From Gammaproteobacteria bacterium (lineage in GTDB: Bacteria > Pseudomonadota > Gammaproteobacteria > JAJPIJ01), in contig JAJPIJ010000046.1 in assembly GCA_021324815.1 (NCBI GenBank), positions 94,734 to 158,733 of the forward strand: a stretch of DNA of 64,000 nt, read 5' to 3'. Each line of letters starts with the position of its first letter. Within the stretch, counting starts at the first letter, position 1. This document shows, one piece after another, positions 55,289-64,000 of this stretch. Position numbers and translations under genes: made by a program. The notes under the pieces were generated by a model that saw only the letters and a program-made list of their open reading frames with translations, was not told the origin of the DNA and ran no database searches.

Positions 55289-57883
55289 ATGACTGAGTTC
55301 GCCCGACAGCTTCTGCCGGTCAACATCGAAGACGAGATGCGGCAGTCCTACATGGACTACGCCATGAGCGTCATCGTCGGCCGCGCGCTGCCCGACGTGC
55401 GCGACGGTCTCAAGCCCGTGCACCGGCGCGTGCTCTATTCCATGCACGAACTCGGCAACGACTGGAACAAGCCCTACAAGAAATCGGCGCGCGTGGTCGG
55501 CGACGTGATCGGCAAATACCACCCCCACGGCGACACGGCGGTGTACGACACCATCGTGCGCATGGCGCAGGACTTCTCGCTGCGCTACCTGCTGGTGGAC
55601 GGGCAGGGCAATTTCGGCTCGGTGGACGGCGACAATCCCGCCGCCATGCGCTACACCGAGGTGCGCATGGCGCGCATCGCCCACGAGTTGCTGGCCGACC
55701 TCGACAAGGAAACCGTCAATTTCACGCCGAACTACGACGGCTCGGAGCAGGAGCCCGCCATCCTGCCGGCGAAATTCCCCAACCTGCTGGTCAATGGTTC
55801 CTCCGGCATCGCGGTCGGCATGGCCACCAACATTCCGCCGCACAACCTGCGCGAGATCGTCAGCGCCTGCATCGCGGTGATCGACCGGCCGGAGATCAGC
55901 ATCGAGGAACTGATGCAGCTCGTGCCGGGGCCGGACTTCCCCACCGCCGGCATCATCAGCGGCACGGCGGGCATCCGCGAGGCCTACCGCACCGGCCGCG
56001 GCCGCATCTTCGTGCGCGCCCGCACCGCCTTCGAGGCCTATGGCAGCGACGACGACAAGGAGCGCATCGTGGTCACCGAGCTGCCCTACATGGTCAACAA
56101 GGCCCGGCTGCTCGAACGCATCGCCGAGCTGGTCAAGGACAAGAAGATCGAGGGCATCCGCGAGCTGCGCGACGAGTCCGACAAGGACGGCATGCGCATG
56201 GTCATCGAGCTGAAGCGCGGCGAGGTAGCCGAGGTCGTGCTGAACAACCTCTACAAGCACACGCAGATGCAGGAGGTGTACGGCATCAACTGCGTGGCGT
56301 TGTCCGGCGGCCAGCCGAGGCTGCTCAACCTGAAGCAGATGATCGAGGCGTTCGTGAGCCACCGCCGCGAGGTGGTGACCCGCCGCACCGTTTACGATTT
56401 GCGCAAGGCCCGCGAACGCGCCCACAAGCTGGAGGGCCTGGCCATCGCGCTCGCCAATATCGACGCCGTCATCGCGCTGATCAAGGCCAGTCCGAATCCA
56501 GCGGAGGCCAGACAGGGACTGGTGGCCAGGGTGTGGCCGCCGGGCATGGTGGTGCAGATGCTGCAACGCGCCGGCGCCGATGCCTCGCGGCCCGAGGACC
56601 TGGCGCCGGAACTGGGACTGTCCGCCGACGGCTACCGGCTCTCCGAGGTGCAGGCCCAGGAGATCCTCGATCTCAAGCTGCACCGGCTGACCGGCCTCGA
56701 GCAGGACAAGATCCTGAAGGAATACGAGGAGGTGCTGGTCACGATTGCCGATCTGCGCGACATCCTCGGCCGGCCCGAGCGGCTGATGCAGGTGATCCGC
56801 GATGAATTGAACGACATGCGCGAGAAGTACGGCGACGACCGCCGCACCGAGATCGTCGACGATCATCAGGACTTGAACGATGAGGACCTGATCGCGCCGG
56901 AGGAGGTGGTGGTGACGCTGTCGCATGCCGGCTATGCCAAGTCGCAGCCGGTGGACGTGTACCGCTCGCAGCGCCGCGGCGGCAGGGGCCGCATCGCCGC
57001 CACCACGCGCGAGGAGGACTTCGTCGAGAAACTGTTCGTGGCCAACACCCACGACATGGTGTTGTGCTTCTCCAGCCGCGGCAAGATTTACTGGATCAAG
57101 GTGTGGCAGCTGCCGCAGGCGGGCCCGACGGCGCGCGGCAAGCCGATCGTGAACGTGCTGCCGCTCTCGGAAGGCGAGCGCATCACGGCGCTCTTGCCCA
57201 TCAAGGAATTCGCCGGGGATCGCTACGTGTTCATGGCGACCCAGCAGGGCACCGTGAAAAAAACGGCGCTTTCGGAGTATTCGCGGCCGCGGCCGTCGGG
57301 CATCATCGCCGTCGATCTGCCGGAGGACGACGCCCTCGTGGGCGTGGCGCTGACCGACGGCAAACAGGACATCATGCTGTTCAACAACGCCGGCAAAGCC
57401 ATCCGCTTCAGCGAGGACGACGTGCGGCCGATGGGCCGCACCGCCCGTGGCGTGCGCGGCATGCGTCTGGCGGAGGGCCAGCGGGTGATTGCGCTCATCA
57501 TCGCCGAGCCCTACAGCACCATCCTCACCACGACGCAGAACGGCTACGGCAAGCGCAGCCCGGTGGAGGACTACCCCGTGCACGGCCGCGGCGGCCAGGG
57601 CGTGATCTCCATCCAGACCACGGAGCGCAACGGCGAGGTGGTGGCGGCGGTCTCGGTCACCGATGACGACGAAGTCATGTTGATCAGCGATTCCGGCACG
57701 CTGGTGCGTACGCCGGCCGGCGGCATCTCGGTGATGGGCCGCAACACGAAGGGCGTGCGCCTCATCAACCTGGCCGAGGGCGAGAAGCTGGTGGGCGTGG
57801 AGCGCATCGTGGAGCGGATGGAAAACGGCAACGGCAACGGCGATGGCGGCGAACCCCCATCGAACGGGGACGTAAAATCCTGA
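55289..57883 (+). CDS. gyrA: DNA gyrase subunit A
   Basis: [39 protein letters not shown]. Confidence 0.98.
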   Translation: MTEFARQLLPVNIEDEMRQSYMDYAMSVIVGRALPDVRDGLKPVHRRVLYSMHELGNDWNKPYKKSARVVGDVIGKYHPHGDTAVYDTIVRMAQDFSLRYLLVDGQGNFGSVDGDNPAAMRYTEVRMARIAHELLADLDKETVNFTPNYDGSEQEPAILPAKFPNLLVNGSSGIAVGMATNIPPHNLREIVSACIAVIDRPEISIEELMQLVPGPDFPTAGIISGTAGIREAYRTGRGRIFVRARTAFEAYGSDDDKERIVVTELPYMVNKARLLERIAELVKDKKIEGIRELRDESDKDGMRMVIELKRGEVAEVVLNNLYKHTQMQEVYGINCVALSGGQPRLLNLKQMIEAFVSHRREVVTRRTVYDLRKARERAHKLEGLAIALANIDAVIALIKASPNPAEARQGLVARVWPPGMVVQMLQRAGADASRPEDLAPELGLSADGYRLSEVQAQEILDLKLHRLTGLEQDKILKEYEEVLVTIADLRDILGRPERLMQVIRDELNDMREKYGDDRRTEIVDDHQDLNDEDLIAPEEVVVTLSHAGYAKSQPVDVYRSQRRGGRGRIAATTREEDFVEKLFVANTHDMVLCFSSRGKIYWIKVWQLPQAGPTARGKPIVNVLPLSEGERITALLPIKEFAGDRYVFMATQQGTVKKTALSEYSRPRPSGIIAVDLPEDDALVGVALTDGKQDIMLFNNAGKAIRFSEDDVRPMGRTARGVRGMRLAEGQRVIALIIAEPYSTILTTTQNGYGKRSPVEDYPVHGRGGQGVISIQTTERNGEVVAAVSVTDDDEVMLISDSGTLVRTPAGGISVMGRNTKGVRLINLAEGEKLVGVERIVERMENGNGNGDGGEPPSNGDVKS

Positions 57884-57894
57884 GCGGACGCGCC

Positions 57895-59001
57895 ATGGGC
57901 AAAAATCGCGGCGGCAGCGGTGGTGAGAATCGCAAATTGGAGTCGCTCCGCGCCCAGATCGACGCGGTGGACGATCAACTGCTGGATTTGATTGCGCGGC
58001 GCGCGGCGCTGGCGCACCAGATCGCCGGCGTCAAGGCGGCGCAGGGCGAGGCCACGCGCTACCGGCCGGAGCGCGAGGCGCAGATCCTGCGGCGGATCAT
58101 CGCGCGCAACCGCGGGCCGCTGGCCGATGAGGAAATCGCCCGCCTGTTCCGCGAGATCATGTCGGCGTGCCTGGCGCTGGAGCAGCCGGTGCGCGTGGCC
58201 TATCTCGGCCCGGCGGGCACCTACACCCAGGCCGCCGCGCTCAAGCATTTCGGCCACTCGGTGCGGACCGCGCCGCACGCCTCCATCGAGGAGGTGTTCC
58301 GGGAGGTGGAGGCGGGCGCCTGCCACTACGGCCTGGTGCCGGTCGAGAACTCCATCGAGGGTGTCATTCATCACACGCTGGACAGCTTCATGCAGTCGCC
58401 GCTCACCATCTGCGGCGAGGTTGAATTGCGCATCCGCCATCACCTGCTGAGCCGGGGCAAAACGCTCCGCGCCGTGAAACGCGTGTACGCGCATGCGCAG
58501 GCGCTGGCCCAGTGCCGGCACTGGCTGGATCGGGAGCTGCCGCACGCCGGGCGCGAGGCGGTGTCCAGCAACGCCGAGGCCGCCCGCCGCGCGGCCGCCA
58601 AGGCCGGCACGGCCGCGATCGCCGGCGAGGCCGCGGCCGAACTCTACGGCCTGCGTTCGCTCGCCGCCGGCATCGAGGACGATCCCTCGAACACCACGCG
58701 CTTTCTGGTGATCGGGCATGACAGCGTGCCGCCCAGCGGCGATGACAAGACTTCGCTCCTGTTCTCCACGCCCAACAAGCCCGGCGCGCTGCACCACGTG
58801 CTGGGCGCCTTCGCCGAGAGCGGCATCAGCATGACGCGCATCGAGTCGCGCCCCTCGCGGCGCGGCATGTGGGATTACTATTTCTTCGTCGACATCGAGG
58901 GCCATGCCGGCACCCCGGCGGTGGCGGCGGCGATCGAGCGGCTGCGCGAACGCGCCGCGATGGTGAAGTTGCTGGGTTCCTATCCCCGCGCTGTTCTTTG
59001 A
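57895..59001 (+). CDS. pheA: Bifunctional chorismate mutase/prephenate dehydratase
   Basis: LRAQIDAVDDQLLDLIARRAAL, YLGPAGTYTQAAALKHFG, ESRPSRRGMWDYYFFVDIEGH. Confidence 0.97.
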   Translation: MGKNRGGSGGENRKLESLRAQIDAVDDQLLDLIARRAALAHQIAGVKAAQGEATRYRPEREAQILRRIIARNRGPLADEEIARLFREIMSACLALEQPVRVAYLGPAGTYTQAAALKHFGHSVRTAPHASIEEVFREVEAGACHYGLVPVENSIEGVIHHTLDSFMQSPLTICGEVELRIRHHLLSRGKTLRAVKRVYAHAQALAQCRHWLDRELPHAGREAVSSNAEAARRAAAKAGTAAIAGEAAAELYGLRSLAAGIEDDPSNTTRFLVIGHDSVPPSGDDKTSLLFSTPNKPGALHHVLGAFAESGISMTRIESRPSRRGMWDYYFFVDIEGHAGTPAVAAAIERLRERAAMVKLLGSYPRAVL

Positions 59002-59132
59002 GAACCTATTGCGCTCGGCATGACTGTGTTGCGCAAGGGCTCGAAATCCTCATTGACTAACGGGTCAACTCCGGTTTCTCGCCATTTCGCGCCTTGTCCT
59101 GCCTTCGCTCATCACGGTTCTCGATCCTCCGC

Positions 59133-60254
59133 ATGTATCCCAAAGTTACCTCAATGAATTGCGATTTCTTGGAACTGGCCGTGCCCGGCGTGCGCGAACT
59201 GCAGCCGTACCAGCCCGGCAAGCCGATCGAGGAACTGCAACGTGAATACGGCATCACCGACGTCATCAAGCTCGCCTCCAACGAAAACCCGCTGGGACCG
59301 AGCCCGAAGGCGCTCGCGGTCATTGAAGACGCGGCGCGGGATCTGCACCGCTATCCGGACGGCAGCGGTTTCGCGCTCAAGCAGGCGCTCTCGCGCCACC
59401 TGAAGGTCGACGCCGGCCAGATCACGCTCGGCAACGGCTCCAACGACGTGCTGGAGCTGGTGGCGCGCGCCTTCGTGTCGCCGGGCGACGAGGTGGTTTT
59501 CTCCGAGCACGCCTTCGCCGTGTATCCGCTGGTGACGCTGGCGGCCGGCGGCCGCGCCGTGGTGACGCCGGCGCGCGATTATGGCCATGATCTGGCGGCC
59601 ATGCACGCGGCGCTCACCGCGCAGACGCGCGTGGTATTCATCGCCAACCCGAACAATCCCACCGGCACCTGGATCAGGCGCGAGGCGCTGCATGCCTTCC
59701 TGCGCGCGCTGCCGGCGCACGTGATCGCGGTGGTGGACGAGGCCTATTTCGAGTACGCCGCCGATCCGGAATATCCCGACAGTCTGCGCTGGCTGGGTGA
59801 ATTTCCGAACCTGGTGGTCACGCGCACGTTCTCGAAGATTTACGGTCTGGCCGGCCTGCGCGCCGGCTACGGTGTGTCGCATCCGGAGCTCGCCGAACTG
59901 TTGAACCGCGTGCGCCAGCCCTTCAATGTCAACAGCCTGGCCCTGGCCTGCGCCGCCGCCGCGCTTGATGATCAGGAGCACGTGCGGAGGAGCACGGCCA
60001 TGAACGCACGCGGCATGCGGCAGTTGGAGGAGGGCTTCCGCAAGCTCGATCTCGAATTCATACCCTCCGCCGGCAATTTCATCTGCGTGCGCGTCGGCGA
60101 CGCCGCGGCGGTGTACGAGGCGCTGCTGCGGCAGGGCGTGATCGTGCGCCCCATCGCCAACTACGGCATGCCCGAACACTTGCGGATTACCGTGGGTCTT
60201 GAATCCGAAAATGCGCGCTTGCTCGCGGCGCTGCGCAGGGCGCTGGGGAAATAA
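59133..60254 (+). CDS. hisC: Histidinol-phosphate aminotransferase
   Basis: KLASNENPLGPSPKAL, RTFSKIYGLAGLRAGYG. Confidence 0.95.
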   Translation: MYPKVTSMNCDFLELAVPGVRELQPYQPGKPIEELQREYGITDVIKLASNENPLGPSPKALAVIEDAARDLHRYPDGSGFALKQALSRHLKVDAGQITLGNGSNDVLELVARAFVSPGDEVVFSEHAFAVYPLVTLAAGGRAVVTPARDYGHDLAAMHAALTAQTRVVFIANPNNPTGTWIRREALHAFLRALPAHVIAVVDEAYFEYAADPEYPDSLRWLGEFPNLVVTRTFSKIYGLAGLRAGYGVSHPELAELLNRVRQPFNVNSLALACAAAALDDQEHVRRSTAMNARGMRQLEEGFRKLDLEFIPSAGNFICVRVGDAAAVYEALLRQGVIVRPIANYGMPEHLRITVGLESENARLLAALRRALGK

Positions 60255-60258
60255 AGTC

Positions 60259-61134
60259 GTGAAGACGCCCTTCATATCGCGGCTTGCCATCATCGGCGTC
60301 GGCCTCATCGGGGGGTCGCTGGCGCTGGCCCTGAAGCGCGCCGGGGCGGTGGGCGAGGTCGTCGGCTGCGGCCGCAACGCCGCCGATCTGGAAAAGGGCG
60401 TGAAGCTCGGCGTCATCGATCGCTGCTCGACCGACCCGATCCAGGCAGTGCGCGATGCCGATGTCATCGTGCTGGCGACGCCCATCGGCGCCATGGGCGC
60501 CACGCTGGAAAAAATCCGTGATCATCTGGCGCCGCAGGCCGTCATTACGGACGCCGGCAGCGCCAAGGTGAGCGTGATTGCCGGTGCGCGCGCGGCGCTC
60601 GGCGCGCGGTTCGCCGATTTTGTGCCCGGCCATCCCATCGCCGGCACCGAGAAGAGCGGCATCGAGGCGGGATTTCCCGATTTGTACGTGCATCATCGCG
60701 TCATCCTCTGCCCGCAGCCCGAGACGCGCATGAGCGCGCTGTCGAAGGTGCAGCGCATGTGGGAACTCGTCGGCGCGCAGGTGGAGCAGATGGAAGCCGC
60801 GCGCCATGACGCCATCCTGGCCCGCACCAGCCACCTGCCGCACCTGGTGGCCTATGCGCTGGCGGATGTGCTGGCCGCCACCCGCCCGCAGAGCGAGGTG
60901 CTGCGCTTCGCCGCCGGCGGCTTTCGCGATCTCACGCGGGTGGCCTCGAGCCCGCCGGTGATGTGGCGCGACATCGCGCTCGCCAATCGCGAGGCGCTGC
61001 TCCCGGCGCTCGATGAATATCTCGCCGCCCTGAACGCCATTCGCACCGCGGTCGCGGCGCGGGATGCCGTGGCGCTGGAGGCCATCTTCGCGCGCGCGAA
61101 GGCGCTGCGCGATGCTTTGCCGCCGCGTCAATGA
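60259..61134 (+). CDS. tyrA: Prephenate dehydrogenase
   Basis: LAIIGVGLIGGSLALAL, GHPIAGTEKSGIEA; GTG start. Confidence 0.94.
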   Translation: MKTPFISRLAIIGVGLIGGSLALALKRAGAVGEVVGCGRNAADLEKGVKLGVIDRCSTDPIQAVRDADVIVLATPIGAMGATLEKIRDHLAPQAVITDAGSAKVSVIAGARAALGARFADFVPGHPIAGTEKSGIEAGFPDLYVHHRVILCPQPETRMSALSKVQRMWELVGAQVEQMEAARHDAILARTSHLPHLVAYALADVLAATRPQSEVLRFAAGGFRDLTRVASSPPVMWRDIALANREALLPALDEYLAALNAIRTAVAARDAVALEAIFARAKALRDALPPRQ

Positions 61135-62459
61135 ATTCGAAGGTTTACGCGCAGTTCGAAGTTCAGCCGGGTGGAAAATTGCGCGGCATGCTGCGCGTGC
61201 CGGGCGACAAGTCCATCTCGCACCGCGCCTTGATGCTGGGCGCCATCGCCGCGGGCGACACCGACATCACGGGATTTCTCGAAGGCGGGGACACGCTGGC
61301 GACCCTGGCCGCCTTCCAGGCGATGGGCGTGCAAATCGATCGCGCCGGCGGACACGTGACCGTGCGCGGCGCCGGCCTGCACGGCCTGAAGCCACCCCCC
61401 GGCGCGCTTGACCTCGGAAATTCCGGCACCTCGATGCGCCTGCTGGCGGGACTGCTGGCGGGGCAGGCGTTCGACACCACGCTCATCGGCGATGAATCGC
61501 TGTCCCGGCGGCCGATGCGGCGCGTGGTCGAGCCGTTGACGCGAATGGGCGCGCGCATTGACACCACGCCGGGCGGCACGGCGCCGCTCCGCATCCACGG
61601 CGGCCGGCGGCTGGCCGGCATCGAGTACGCGATGCCGGTCGCCAGCGCGCAGGTGAAGTCCTGCCTCCTCCTGGCGGGCCTCTACGCCGCCGGCGCGACC
61701 ACGATCATCGAGCCGGCGCCCTCGCGCGATCACACCGAGCGCATGCTGGGGACCTTCGGCGCGGCGATTGATACCGACGGCGCGCGCGTGTCGTTGCGCG
61801 GCGGCCAACGGTTGCGCGCGACTTCCATTGCCGTCCCGGGTGACATCTCCTCGGCGGCATTTCTCATGGTCGGCGCCGCCATCGCGCCCGGCTCCGATCT
61901 GACGCTGCAAAACGTGGGCGTCAATCCGACGCGCACGGGCATCATCGACATCCTGAAGGCCATGGGCGCCGATCTGCAATTGCTGAATGAGCGCCAGGCA
62001 GGAGCCGAACCGGTCGCCGACATCCGCGTGCGCGGCGGCACCCTGCGCGGCATCCGCATCGACGGGCGTCTCGTGCCGCTCGCCATCGACGAATTTCCCG
62101 TCGTCTTCATCGCCGCCGTTGCGGCCTCCGGCGAAACCGTGCTGACCGGCGCGGAGGAGTTGCGCGTGAAGGAGAGTGATCGCATCGCCGTGATGGTGGA
62201 GGGCCTGCGGCGGCTGGGCGTGCGCGCCGAGCCGGCGGCGGACGGCGTGCGCATCAGCGGCGGCGGCGAGGGGGCGGTTTTCAGCGGCGGCGAAATCGAC
62301 AGCCGCGGCGATCACCGCGTCGCGATGGCGTTTGCCATCGCCGCCCTGCGTGCATCCGCGCCGATCAAGATCCTCGATTGCACCAATGTCGCCACCTCGT
62401 TTCCCGGCTTTGTCGAATGCGCGCGGGCCGCAGGTCTGGCGATCGTGGGGAAGCCCTGA
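61131..62459 (+). CDS. aroA: 3-phosphoshikimate 1-carboxyvinyltransferase
   Basis: LRVPGDKSISHRALMLGAIA, LGNSGTSMRLLAG. Confidence 0.97.
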   Translation: MNSKVYAQFEVQPGGKLRGMLRVPGDKSISHRALMLGAIAAGDTDITGFLEGGDTLATLAAFQAMGVQIDRAGGHVTVRGAGLHGLKPPPGALDLGNSGTSMRLLAGLLAGQAFDTTLIGDESLSRRPMRRVVEPLTRMGARIDTTPGGTAPLRIHGGRRLAGIEYAMPVASAQVKSCLLLAGLYAAGATTIIEPAPSRDHTERMLGTFGAAIDTDGARVSLRGGQRLRATSIAVPGDISSAAFLMVGAAIAPGSDLTLQNVGVNPTRTGIIDILKAMGADLQLLNERQAGAEPVADIRVRGGTLRGIRIDGRLVPLAIDEFPVVFIAAVAASGETVLTGAEELRVKESDRIAVMVEGLRRLGVRAEPAADGVRISGGGEGAVFSGGEIDSRGDHRVAMAFAIAALRASAPIKILDCTNVATSFPGFVECARAAGLAIVGKP

Positions 62460-62461
62460 AG

Positions 62462-63151
62462 ATGGACGCCGGGGCGCCGGTCATCGCGGTGGACGGCCCC
62501 AGCGGCACGGGCAAGGGCACCGTATGCCGGCGGCTGGCGCAGGCACTGGGCTGGCACTTCCTGGACAGCGGGGTGTTGTACCGGGCGGTGGGGCTGGCGG
62601 CGCAGCGTGCCGGGGTGCCGCTGAACGCCGAGCAGCCGGTGGCGGCGCTGGCCGCAAACATCGATCTGCGCTTTGTGCCGGATCCCCATGCCGAATATGG
62701 CATGACCGTGTTGCTGGATGGCGAGGACATCAGCGCCGCCATCCGCACCGAGGAGGCGGGCGGGGCGGCCTCTCAAGTCGCGGCCTTTCCCGCCGTGCGG
62801 GCGGCGTTGTTGAAACGCCAGCGCGCCTTCCGGCGGCGCCCGGGGCTCATCGCCGACGGCCGCGACATGGGCACCGTGGTCTTCCCCGACGCGGCGCTCA
62901 AACTGTTCCTGACCGCAAGTCCGGAGGAGCGCGCCCGGCGCCGTCATAACCAGTTGAAAGAAAAAGGGATTGATGTTAGTCTGCGCGCCCTTCTTGAGGA
63001 CATCCGCGCCCGCGACGAACGCGATCGGGGACGGGCCATATCGCCGCTCGTCCCGGCCGCCGACGCCAGGCTCATCGACACGACGGCGATGGACGTCGAG
63101 GCGGTGGTGAACGAGGCGATGCGGCATGTCCGGGAGCAGGGATTGGCCTGA
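62462..63151 (+). CDS. cmk: Cytidylate kinase
   Basis: [37 protein letters not shown]. Confidence 0.96.
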   Translation: MDAGAPVIAVDGPSGTGKGTVCRRLAQALGWHFLDSGVLYRAVGLAAQRAGVPLNAEQPVAALAANIDLRFVPDPHAEYGMTVLLDGEDISAAIRTEEAGGAASQVAAFPAVRAALLKRQRAFRRRPGLIADGRDMGTVVFPDAALKLFLTASPEERARRRHNQLKEKGIDVSLRALLEDIRARDERDRGRAISPLVPAADARLIDTTAMDVEAVVNEAMRHVREQGLA

Positions 63152-63279
63152 ATCGACAGCGGGCCATCGGGGATTCCGGGGCGCGAAGCGCGCCGGGGTC
63201 ATGGTTCAACCAACCCGCGGATAACGCGGTTTACAGAGCACAGGACGGGGGCAATGCTCCCGTAATCGAGGTTTTTTGC

Positions 63280-64000
63280 ATGACGGAAAGTTTCGCGGAA
63301 TTATTCGAGCAAAGCATCAGTGGCGCCAAGATGCGGCCCGGCGCCATCGTCACCGGCACCGTGGTGGCCATCGATGATGAATGGGTCACCGTCAACGCCG
63401 GCCTGAAGTCCGAAGGTCTCATCCCCGCTGCGCAGTTTCGCACCGAGAACGGCGGCCTGGAAATCAACGTCGGTGATCACGTGGACGTCGCGCTGGACGC
63501 CGTCGAGGACGGCACCGGCGCGACCAAGCTGTCCCGCGAGAAGGCCAAGCGGGCCATGGCCTGGACGCGGCTGGAGAAGGCCGCCGAGGCCGCCGAAACC
63601 GTGACCGGCGTGATTACGGAAAAGGTCAAGGGCGGCTTCACCGTGGACATCGAGGGCGTGCGCGCCTTTCTCCCCGGTTCGCTGGTGGACGTGCGGCCGG
63701 TGCGCGACACGAGCTATCTCGAAGGCAAGCCGCTGGAGTTCAAGATCATCAAGGTCGATCGCAAGCGCAACAACGTGGTCGTCTCCCGCCGCGCCGTGGT
63801 CGAGAGCGAAGGCAGCGCCGAGCGCGAGACTCTGATCAACAGCCTGAAGGAGGGCGCCACCGTCAAGGGCATCGTCAAGAACCTGACCGACTACGGCGCC
63901 TTCATCGATCTGGGCGGCATCGACGGCCTGCTGCACATCACCGACATGGCCTGGAAGCGCGTCAAGCATCCCTCCGAGGTGGTGCAGATCGGCCAGGAGA
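63280..64000 (+). CDS. rpsA: 30S ribosomal protein S1, N-terminal part (runs off window)
   Basis: [13 protein letters not shown]1 repeats [60 protein letters not shown]. Confidence 0.96.
   Translation, partial: MTESFAELFEQSISGAKMRPGAIVTGTVVAIDDEWVTVNAGLKSEGLIPAAQFRTENGGLEINVGDHVDVALDAVEDGTGATKLSREKAKRAMAWTRLEKAAEAAETVTGVITEKVKGGFTVDIEGVRAFLPGSLVDVRPVRDTSYLEGKPLEFKIIKVDRKRNNVVVSRRAVVESEGSAERETLINSLKEGATVKGIVKNLTDYGAFIDLGGIDGLLHITDMAWKRVKHPSEVVQIGQE

Noticed and set aside
55127-57583. 818-aa minus-strand ORF antisense to gyrA
   Set aside because: High-GC antisense ORF with low-information His/Ala/Arg-rich translation; gyrA on the other strand is unambiguous.

Overview
High-GC chromosomal window, probably gammaproteobacterial (cmoA, roxA/ycfD, ftsB-ispD-ispF, pyrG-kdsA-eno, msrPQ, purL, purB, gyrA-pheA-hisC-tyrA-aroA-cmk-rpsA). 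Housekeeping genes flank an ~8.2 kb CRISPR-Cas island at ~13.5-21.7 kb, inserted between an nfeD/slipin pair and fhs. The island encodes, all on the minus strand: a very large (1691 aa) RuvC-type effector with recognisable Cas12b (type V-B) motifs, a Cas4-Cas1 fusion interrupted by a 1-nt frameshift in a G8 run, and Cas2. It also holds a 6-repeat/5-spacer array with 36-nt repeats and, between cas2 and the array, a degenerate inverted repeat copy that is a good tracrRNA anti-repeat candidate. Imperfect direct repeats (18/19 nt plus a shared 9-mer) sit at both island edges. Other points of interest are a Fur-box-headed porin/FMN-binding/ApbE cluster, a small type III PKS cluster, a FecR/TPR-barrel/FecR cluster beside an autotransporter, a structured leader upstream of fhs, and several GC-rich palindromic repeats, one of them in frame inside purL. 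All calls come from reading the sequence and supplied translations; no database search was run.
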